DNA of 52,863 nucleotides, taken from Schoenoplectus triqueter. Taxonomy: Eukaryota > Streptophyta > Magnoliopsida > Poales > Cyperaceae. Shown here in pieces: positions 43,951-52,863 of the stretch. The notes under the pieces were generated by a model. That model was not told the origin of the DNA. It searched no databases and saw only the letters and a program-made list of their open reading frames with translations. The stretch is taken from contig CAXKVV010000565.1 in assembly GCA_964058805.1 (NCBI GenBank), forward strand, positions 1 to 52,863. The letters are read 5' to 3'. Both the position numbers and the translations under genes were made by a program. The stretch's first letter is position 1. Each line of letters starts with the position of its first letter.

Positions 43951-46900
43951 ATGGAAGTTTGCTCTATGCTTACCAGAAAAGATTAATGAGAATATATATA
44001 GCTAGGGCTGGTGCTGTCATATCTAATACATCTTGTATCGCGCGCTAAAAGAAGTAGACAAGGAATGCGGGCTTGGTTTGCCAACTTCACATCATATAAT
44101 ATAAATCGACCTGTTAGAGTGAGTAGTGATTAAAGGAATCTAAAATCTGGTTGAAATATTAGACAAACCATATCTATTTCTTAGATCTCCTTGTTGGCAC
44201 TTGAGGAAATCTTATTCTGATTGCCGAGGAAAAGATAAAGAAAAAAGTAAGATATATATACTTTTGTGTACGTGTGAAGAGGATAAGTGTTGGGTCGTAC
44301 GGAGATGAATCAAGTTGCATGCGCAGGACCTGGTTTTCTGCAAAACAGCAAAAGGAAAGAACAAGCGATCGGTGGTATTCATTTCCCTTTGGCCAAATCT
44401 TTACGTTGAATGTCGCTATATAGATTGGAAAACGAGCTGTATCGATTAATTGGAAAGCGAAGGAACAAGCGATTCAATATTATCGACTCATATGATACCA
44501 ATGCGACCTACCGTGGAAACTTCCAATTTAGCATAGGAGAATATGTCAAAAGGAAACCAACCACATGCATTAAGTTTCATTAGACCAAAAATACTCAGAA
44601 TAGCAATTACACAAAAAATAATAACAATTGAATTAATATTTGTCGATCTTTCGGTTTAGTTTACTATTTGACGAACTTTTTTGTGTCGAAAATTTGTTTT
44701 TCGAATTCGTTTTTTTTTATTGTAGTCATCCATATATTATCCCAACATGCAAAATTTATATATCATTCATAACATTAATAAAAGCATTTTCTTGTCTAAT
44801 ATAATTATTTGGGACCTATCTCATATAATTTATATATTATCACGTACAAATTAAGTGAATTCCACGAACCGCGCCTATATACTATCATTTCCATTTTCAA
44901 GATAAATGAGAAAAGTTTTTTATTATTGTTGTTGGTGTTGTTGTTTAATAATATTGAAACAAAATACTTTGAAGTTTGACGACTGGTTTATTGATTATAT
45001 ATCAGCTCAAGCAGTTGATGAGATCTTCGTCTATTGATCTGTTTCAAAATTAAGTGCAGCGATTTACACGAAACAGTCGATATCAAATACTCCGTTACAA
45101 AGTTAATTACAACATATTCTGCATTATTAATATTAGAAATCCTAGCCGCAGAAAATATAGAAAATGCTCCTTTAAGTGTGCCTCCGTTCGAAAATTATTC
45201 ATGAGATGCATACAGTTTTTTTTTTATAATAGAATAAAAAAACGAGCAAAGTGGTAAGAATGCATCAGTTTTTACCTTTTATAGTCAAATTCGAGTTTAA
45301 ATTCTGTCTCAGAGGGCTAGCATCGAGTTTAAAACTCGATTTCTAGCTATATAGTTTAGATCTTTGTCCCAGATTTTTATTTGTTTATTGCTAGACCCAA
45401 GTTTAAAAATCGGTTACAGACTCTGCATTCGAGTTTTAAACTCAGTCCCAGCTATAATTTATTTATGAACCTCATAAAAACTTCCAACTAAAAATATGTC
45501 TATTGTAAAATTAAAATAAAAACTTCCAACTAAAAAATAATATATGCCAAAATAATTTTACATAACTGTATTTTAAAAAATGTAAAACAATACATTGAAT
45601 GATGAGAATTTTGATTTTTTTTGTCCAGATAGTTATAAAACGGTTTGTTCCTAATCATATGAGAAACTTTATAGGAAAATTAACAGCTTATGTAAGTTTC
45701 TTTATCTAAAATAACAAAATCAGGTTTGGAAGTTTTCTTGACAACTTCTAGAATTTATTATCTGACTAAAAAAATGAAAGAAGAAATTTATTGTAATTAT
45801 CTGTATATACTACAATTTATAACAAATATAACTTTTAACAATTTTTAGTAATTTATAAATTAAAAAAAAACTTAGAAATATGCCTCTATATGGGATATGG
45901 ATTGTTTGGATACCGCTCCATTTTCAACCCTAATAACGAAGTGATTATAAAATAGTTTTAGGATGATCACGATATTTGATGTTTAGAAATAAATAATTTA
46001 AATAGGAGAAATGAAGCTACAGATATATTCTATATAGTCTATAAATATTTTATGTAAATTATGAGATAATGAAATGGAAAAATAATTTTTAAAGAGGATG
46101 TGATCCAATTTTCATATCCATTGGTACAATATAATTACTAATAAATTAAATGTTAGATATTATTTTTAAAAGTTTTAAATGATAAATTAATTGATTGAAT
46201 ATTTTGTATATATCTATATCTATACTATATTATAAAGAGTGTATGAATTGGATAAATGTTCATTAATGTTATCATATATAATGTGTAATGATTGAAATAT
46301 TTATATTTCAATTTATAAATGAGATTGATTAATTTTATAAAAGTGACGGTTCAGATTTCAGTAAAATCCATGATCCTCTCTATTCCATTTTCTATTTTTT
46401 TACAATATATTATAGGAGGACTAAAAAAATTATATACATCAAATAAATTAAACAATAACATTTATTAAATTTATTTAAAAAACTAAGTATTAAACATGTT
46501 AGGATTTTATTAGTGTAACTAATATATAATTTTAAAATATTTCCTCTAAAACATCAAAATGATCTTTATATGATTTAAACTGAACCAAAAACTTTCAAAA
46601 TAGAAATTACATAAAGAATTAAGACCCAAAAACTCTTTGCAAAGTGTTGTCACTCTGCTGCTTGCGTGATTTGTCAAATTGGTAAGCTAATTTTATAAGC
46701 TGTCTAATTTTACCTATGCTCTACATCACAAGCAGAAATCTTCGGCGCATCATAGAATCCCGAAGTACTTCAAACATTTAAAAATTATTAATAAAAAAGG
46801 AAATTGCAATTGCAATGCCAAATAGGATTTTGCAAATATATTTAAATTAATAAATTTAAACCATGAGAGCATCAGCATCGGATTACGCAAGTTAGACAAA

Positions 46901-47480
46901 CATGACAGACACCAATGCCCATGAACACGGAATCCCTTCTAATGATCAATTTTTAAACTAGTACGGAACCGTTCGTTATGCGGACTCTCTTAATTTTAAA
47001 AATATGTATATCGGACATATTTTTTATAATATAATATATTTTTTTATAATATAACATAAATGAATCAACTCAATATTTTCCTTCCATATCTTTTGGGGAA
47101 AAGGATAACCGCTCACTCAATAAAACTAAACTAATTAGTTATAAACAATTGCATATGAGGGGCGGTGAAAACTGTACATCCGAGTAGAGGTGAACAAATA
47201 TTAGACGTTCGGTAAAAATTAAGTCTTAACTCTTACGGCCAATGAGATTTGAAACCAATATTCTTAGAAAAATGCATAAAACTTTATCATCCAATCAAAG
47301 CAAGGTAGATGAATATTAAATATACATCATAGATAGTGTGTACTGCAAAAACGATAAAAAAGGTAGTTTTCTTCGCCACATTAGCAAAATATTTTGTTAC
47401 AATAATTTTTTTTCGCAAATCTATTAAATTTGGATGCAATTAAAGTAATTAGTTGCAAATCAGTACTTGCTAATGCAACG
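43951..47480. other. AT-rich intergenic DNA
   Basis: No coding region, RNA gene or complete transposon was recognised. Around 45290-45450 the words CGAGTTT and AAACTCG recur several times, including the near-palindrome ATCGAGTTTAAAACTCGAT. The rest is low-complexity AT-rich DNA. Confidence 0.5.
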
Positions 47481-47490
47481 AATATAACCA

Positions 47491-47493
47491 ACT

Positions 47494-47524
<31 letters not shown>
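47491..47524. repeat. (AT)n microsatellite
   Basis: An uninterrupted run of alternating A and T of about 34 bp. A shorter run lies near 47679-47696. Confidence 0.9.
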
Positions 47525-47528
<4 letters not shown>

Positions 47529-47779
47529 TAATAATATATTTGTATTTTCTCAAAAAATATTTTTATAGTGATATTCTTTAGGATTTTGATACTATGTATC
47601 GTGGATTCCAGATTAGTTCACTATAGAATAAAATTTAATTTTGAAGACTTATTAATTTAAAGCCGTAGTTAATGCAATATATATATATATATATATTGTT
47701 CATCATACTTTTGTTTTCAACCAACGATCCATAATAAATAAATAAAAGAAAATATTCTATTTTTTACTCTTAATTAATA

Positions 47780-48398
47780 TATTTAATCACGGTGACAATA
47801 ACAGTTATAATATTATAGTGGCGATTCTAATTTAGTCACTATATCATGTGTGATTATCATGATTTAAAATATGTGTCGATGAAATAATCACCACTTTTAC
47901 AAAAATATATTATGACAGTTTTAATTTTGTCACCAATAACTAACAAAAAGGAGACACCATCTATATAGCCACTATAATTATTATATGATGGCAAAAAATA
48001 TTATCACCTTTTAAAATATTATGGAGGCGACTTGAATTTGTCACAAATTATCTAATGAAAGGAGACAATATTAAATATAGCCACTATAAATATAATTTTA
48101 GAGGCAATGCATTGTATTGCCATCTTTAAATTAAAAATGATGACGATTTTTTATAATTATCACTGTAAATTTTTATTAGTGGTGGCGTTGTTACAATATT
48201 ATCATTTAAAAAATGGAATATGTGACTGACTTTTGAATTCATCATTGAAAAAAAAAAGAATATGTGACGACTTTTGATGAGTCCCCATTAATTAAAAAGA
48301 ATAGGTGACAATATTTAATTTTAGCCACTATTTGATAATATTTAGAGGCAACATTGATATTGCCACCAATGTCGCCAGTTGATGCATTTCTTGTAGTG
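47780..48398 (+). mobile_element. CACTA-like right end with subterminal repeats
   Basis: The stretch ends TTTCTTGTAGTG, the inverse of CACTACAAGAAA, a common CACTA terminus. It is preceded by many copies of GTGAC, TAGCCACTAT and TTTTGTCACC motifs in both orientations. A left terminus was not established; CACTATAGAATAAA near 47621 is a weak candidate. No coding frame seen. Confidence 0.6.
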
Positions 48399-48486
48399 AT
48401 AGAAGAATCCTGACAATAGACAATCTTAGAAAAAATGGATGGTCTATTATATGCGCCGATCGGATGAGAAATCTATATGACACCTG

Positions 48487-48723
48487 CTATAGGATTGCCT
48501 TTTTGCTATACACATCAAGAGAATGGTACTCCAATCTTAGTGTAATATCCCCCACAACTCCGATCTTCTTTTTAATAGATGCAATTTCATTCATCAGTGA
48601 CCAGACGTTGCCCTTGTCATGAAGATGAATAATGCTACCATCTTCGCAATATGAAATCAAAAATTCAGGAGAATCTTTTTGGGTATAATAAACAATGATG
48701 TGGTGACCACGAGCGAAATCAGG
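48487..48723 (-). pseudogene. Unidentified protein-coding fragment
   Basis: A minus-strand frame of about 78 codons, too short and lacking a start codon, reads with protein-like composition (HHIIVYYTQKDSPEFLISYC, then GSIIHLHDKGNVWSLMNEIA). It ends in TAG at 48487-48489 and is preceded by an in-frame TAA. No family was recognised. It lies about 90 bp outside the CACTA-like terminus and may be a remnant of a host gene. Confidence 0.4.
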
Positions 48724-49211
48724 TTAGAAATGAGAAATTTGTTATAGTGCATTATAATGAATACCCGTCTCCTCCTTTCAATTCAATCATTTCGATCTTA
48801 GTTTGAAGTTTTTGTAAGGCATCAAAGTGCCACTTGTACAATTCGCTTTAATTAATGAAATTTAGAGACATGATTTCCATTTTTTCGATAAAAAAATATA
48901 AATTTAATTTAACATATATGATAAATTTTATATTTAATAATTATGTATTTCATTTAACAAATATGTATATTTTTTAATAAATATATAACTATCATTAATA
49001 ATTATGTCAGATATTCAACCTTTGTGTTTCACGTTGGTTCAAAAATTTAGACGATTTTTGAGGTTGATAAATAATTATGTGTTTCATTTAACAGTGATGT
49101 ATGTTATTTTTAATAAACATGATCTTCCGTTTAACAAATATATATCTATCAAGTATTTAAATTTTACACCCACATGTGTACATATGGGGTGAAAATATTA
49201 GAACGCATTCA
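48724..49211. other. AT-rich spacer
   Basis: Nothing recognised, apart from ATAATTATG-type low-complexity repeats at 48900-49090. Confidence 0.5.
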
Positions 49212-49815
49212 GTCCTCTTTTTTTTTCCTATATTTTGGATAGAAAAAAATGTAAATAAAAGGAAAGAGTGAAAAGCTTTTTCGAAGGGCAGAACCGGAAA
49301 TTAGGTACGGTTCCTTTGATAATTTGTAAGGAGCCGAATCTTTATATGATATTAGGGCGGATTTATGATTTTGGTCCGGGGGCAATTATTAGATTGTAAT
49401 ACTTTATCGAATTCAAAACCATTATCTAATCGGGTACTAAATAAAAAATATTAATAATTATATATATACTTAACTAATAAAAAATTATTAAAATAATAAT
49501 ATTTTATATATTAAAATAATAATAAAATAAAGCTCAAAGTAATAGATAATTAAGTTGATGAAGAAAGTTTTCGTTTACGGAACTTTATATTTTTGATATC
49601 TTTGCATAATTATTTTATTATGCACGATATTAAATATTTTATTCTCAATAAATATAATCAGACAATCCAGGAGGGAAAAAAAAATTTCGAGAGGGAGACA
49701 AATTATCGAAAGTATTACCGAAAAATACTATTTTTCAAAATCTAGAGGGACGTGCCCCCTAGTTCTACTTGGGTCCGCCCCTATATGATATGGTTCCATC
49801 TTTGCACACACGTTT
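49212..49815. repeat. Older repeat interrupted by a hAT MITE
   Basis: The flanks (49212-49352 and 49792-49815) resemble, in inverted orientation, the uninterrupted sequence at about 50985-51150. Shared blocks include ATTAGGTACGGTT, AACCGAATCT-like and GATAYGGTTC. Confidence 0.6.
49353..49783. mobile_element. hAT-like MITE, 431 bp, with 8-bp duplication
   Basis: Ends are TAGGGCGGA and TCCGCCCCTA; TATGATAT lies on both sides (49345-49352 and 49784-49791). The interior is AT-rich and non-coding. A diverged, inverted relative is at 52367-52754. Confidence 0.88.
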
Positions 49816-50013
49816 ATAAACACTAGCCTCACAAATTTTCTTTAAAAACTAAGTCATCAAAGTCAATTGAACCAGAAAATAAATCAAGTTATTATATATT
49901 GGAAAGGAGAATGAATAATTAATTGGTACAGTTTAACTAAACTTTTACCCAATATTCCTTAATTTTGTCGAATCAGGGGTGCATAATTAATAGGTTTGTT
50001 ATGAGTAAAGATA

Positions 50014-50347
50014 TCGTGAGCTTAACTCATAAAGTATATCAAATCATCTCTAAATTTAAAATTTTCACTCTCATTAAATTCTTCATATTGAATTCTTATG
50101 GGGTACACAAATTTGGGATGTTTTGAGTTTTCTAAGTCACTCTTTTTAATTTTTGAAAATAATGTACAAACATTGAATATTTTATTATTATTTTTAGAGC
50201 CGATTTTCAAAAATTAAAAGACTGACTTAGAAAACTCAAAACATCCCAAATTTTTGTACCCCATAAGATTTCAATATGAGGAATTTAATGAGAGTGAAAA
50301 ATTCAAATTTGAAGATGATTTGATATACTTTTTGAGTTAACCTCACG
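50014..50347. mobile_element. Foldback element with about 145-bp arms
   Basis: The arms at 50014-50160 and 50203-50347 are inverted complements with scattered mismatches; the loop is about 42 bp. A transcript would form a long hairpin. Short open frames on it are by-products of this symmetry. The arm start CGTGAGCTTAA...AGTATATC recurs as a direct repeat just beyond the right arm, with the exact palindrome GTGAGCTTAAGCTCAC near 50357-50372. Confidence 0.85.
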
Positions 50348-50372
50348 GAAGGCCTCCGTGAGCTTAAGCTCA

Positions 50373-51399
50373 CAGTATATCCACTCGGTTTGTTATATAT
50401 AATATATATCAGTGAAAAATGTAGTTTGAAATCGTTTTTCGATTTCTGAGTTGAAATTATTGTTGTGATATTCAATTAAAAAAATATTGTAAAATTTAAA
50501 AAAAAAAGGTAACGAAGAATTGCATAGTTTTCTTATTAGAATATCAAGTAAGTTTTTTCATAACTTAATTAGAATAAGATAAAAAACAAATAATTTTTAT
50601 TAACAATAAATATTTCTGTTTTTATTTTCATAGTTAGAAGAATTCACTATGATGAATCAAATTTCTTTTGATTTAGTTACAATCATGAACACAGTTGGTT
50701 TTGTTTTAATTATGATAATTAAAAATAATTTATGTAATGAAAGCAATTTGTTCTGATTAATTTAGATAACTCAATTTATTCTTTTATTTTTGATATATTG
50801 AAGAGTTAATTATGGTTAACCCATTTTGTTCTGATTTAATTATGATGAATTTATTTTACTATGTTTAATTTATTTTAATTTAACTATGATATTTAAAAGA
50901 ATTAATTAACTACGATAAGTTTGATATCCTTTGATAAATTCATTATCTTTGATGATTTGTTATGGACATTTTTTATGACAGTGGCGTTGGAATTGTGTGA
51001 CAAGAACCGTATCTTAGATTCGGTTCCGTCGAAAATTACTAAGGCAACCGTACCTAATATCCTGTACGATCGTTCCATCCCTTCTGAAAAATTATTCACT
51101 CTTGTTTTAATTTACAAATATTTTATTCATTTTCTAAATATAAAAAAAAAATGGTACGTAGCTACTCAGGCTATCTAGCTCCCGGATGGAGTCCATTTAT
51201 TAACGTTGTATTATTCCCTGATTATTCGAGTGTAAGCAACTGACAACCCTAAAATAATCTAGCCTAACAAGTAACGACCTTTAACCAAAGTACGGCAGTA
51301 CACCTGGCCGAGAAAAAAAAACATGTCATTAAAGATACACCAGTACATCTTGGCCTGGACAAATCATGTCATTAGAACTGCATAAATATTACACCGGCC
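50373..51399. other. AT-rich spacer with an old repeat
   Basis: Low-complexity AATTATGAT-like sequence to about 50930, then the uninterrupted relative of the 49212-49815 repeat (about 50985-51150, inverted). No gene recognised. Confidence 0.5.
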
Positions 51400-51699
51400 T
51401 AGAGGTGGCAGAACCCGACCCGACCTGAGAAACCCGTCTGACTGGTCCGGATTCGAACCTCATCCGATCCGATTTTTTAAGAAAGTCAAACTGATCCAAC
51501 CGAATCCGAACCCGACCCGAGATCAAATGACCTTCAATCCAATTGAAATCTATCAACGATCTGAGAAAACACAATATATAAATTGACCCGACCTGACCCA
51601 GCCCGACCCGATTTCTTCTAAAAGGTCAAACTGACCCGACCCGCCCAATCCGAACTCGAACCCGACCCGACCCGCCCGATTGCCACCTCTACACCGGGC
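51392..51699. mobile_element. hAT MITE, 292 bp, with 8-bp duplication
   Basis: The element proper is 51400-51691 with ends TAGAGGTGGCA and TGCCACCTCTA. The flanks CACCGGCC and CACCGGGC match at 7 of 8 bases. The interior is made of CCCGACCCGACC-type repeats. Non-coding. Confidence 0.88.
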
Positions 51700-52366
51700 C
51701 TACTAATGCTGGAGCAATGTCGGCGATGATTCCATGCATTTGACCAATATTAATTACACCTCATCCGCTAAAGCAAAACGCTCAAGTAAATTGAATACTT
51801 GTGAAAAATCATAAAATTTTAAATCTTACATATCTATGCTAATTTTTTTTTTTTGAAAAATACAGAGCTCCTTGGGAAAGCTGCTCTTGGAAACTTCCGG
51901 AAACAATTAAGAATACTATGGGAAATGAGATAAGATCAACGTACTGTCCGTCAGATGGCGACCTTGCAGGAAAGAGTACGAATAACCCACAATAAATATG
52001 ACACACAATATTCGGCTGTTTTCCCTCTGACTCTGAAGTCTGAAGGATGTTCTTTAATATACGGCGGAAGAGGTAAAAAATTGAAATTTTTTCAGAGCGA
52101 ATTAATTTTATTTTTTTAACATGGATACATTTTTTAATTATTTTCTGAAAATATATATAAGTATAAGACTATTTTTTTTAAAAAATTCTAGTTATAGGGA
52201 GTCAACCGTCTCCCTTGTCACAAGTGTCTCCTCGCCTGCTTTAATATATAGAAGTTAATCCACATACGCACTCAACCAAAGTTCTTTTTTAGTTTTAAAA
52301 AAAATGAAAAATAATCAATTCACATATTTTTATTTGAAATATATATGTTATTATCTAATCATAAAT
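51700..52366. other. Spacer
   Basis: No gene or clear repeat boundary was seen. AT-rich from about 52080. Confidence 0.5.
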
Positions 52367-52754
52367 TTTAAAAAATAGTATTTTTCGATAATATTTTTGG
52401 TAATTTGTCCTCTCCGGAAAATTTTTTTGGCCCCCCTTAATTGTTTGATTAATTTTATTGAGAAAAAAATATTTAATAACATGCATAATGAAATAATTAT
52501 ACAAATACATCAAAATATAAAGTTCCATAGACGAAAACTTTATTCATCAACTTGATTATCTATTATTTTGAGGTTTATTTTCTTGTTATTTTTAATATAT
52601 AAAATGTTATTATTTTAATAAATTTTTTATTAGGTACGAATATATATTAAATTATTATTATTTTATTTAGCACCCGATTAGTTAATGAATTTGAAACTGA
52701 TAAATTATTATAATCCGATAATTATCTCCTGACCAAAATCATACATCCGCCCTT
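52367..52754. mobile_element. Diverged, inverted relative of the 49353-49783 MITE
   Basis: Read on the minus strand it begins AGGGCGGATGTATGATTTTGG, and shares GTTGATGAATAAAGTTTTCGTC-like and AATAGTATTTTTCG-like blocks with the MITE at 49353. Its left part appears truncated and no duplication was found. Confidence 0.7.
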
Positions 52755-52863
52755 GCTATTGAGATATATTTAACTATTGTATACGTACTGCGAATAACGT
52801 GTACCGTGCGAAGGTGCCCTCTTCTTTTAAATACAAGATGAGATTAGTATTTGCAAATGGGTA

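Noticed and set aside
50022..50475. Small minus-strand coding frames at 50022-50210 and 50236-50475
   Set aside because: They lie in the arms of the foldback and reflect its symmetry, not a gene.
51389..51574. Minus-strand frame at 51389-51574
   Set aside because: It covers the CCCGACC-type repeats of the 51400-51691 MITE.

Overview
The window is nuclear DNA from a flowering plant and consists almost entirely of nested transposable elements; no complete host gene was recognised. The plant assignment rests on a Ty3/gypsy Tat-lineage retrotransposon with a dual RNase H, a CACTA (En/Spm-type) transposon gene with GT..AG introns, a plant mobile domain (PMD) gene, several hAT-type MITEs with 8-bp target duplications, and very AT-rich spacers. 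The species cannot be named from the sequence.

Layout. 1-3983: inner part of a Tat-lineage polyprotein on the + strand, cut by the window edge on the left and ending abruptly on the right. 4054-5166: spacer. 5167-5808: hAT-like non-autonomous element. About 7000-10547 plus 38973-39571: a CACTA element carrying a spliced TNPA-like (Transposase_24-type) gene. Its right terminus is at 39571; its left terminus was not found. 10548-38967: a 28.4-kb Tat/Ogre-like LTR retrotransposon on the - strand, inserted in the 3' part of the CACTA element. It has a perfect 5-bp duplication (ATGAG) and two LTRs of about 6.88 kb that differ, by eye, at only about 40 substitutions. 39572-52863: hAT transposase fragment, several MITEs, CACTA-like termini, a foldback element and AT-rich DNA.

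The large retrotransposon reads right to left: 5' LTR (32092-38967), primer binding site, gag, protease, an acidic spacer where the reading frame changes, then a long pol (zinc knuckle, reverse transcriptase, RNase H, second archaeal-type RNase H, integrase) ending at 22851. Between pol and the 3' LTR (10548-17425) lies a spliced PMD gene on the opposite strand. Gag to protease lies in one frame broken by TGA and TAA; spacer and pol lie in another frame broken by TAG. Such antisense extra genes, and an intron between protease and reverse transcriptase, are known in the Tat/Ogre group, so part of this may be normal architecture and part recent decay.

The items most worth following are: a duplicated hairpin in the LTR whose two copies differ by compensating base changes; the spliced antisense PMD gene; a duplicated zinc-knuckle module between protease and reverse transcriptase; and the CACTA gene with in-phase micro-exons.
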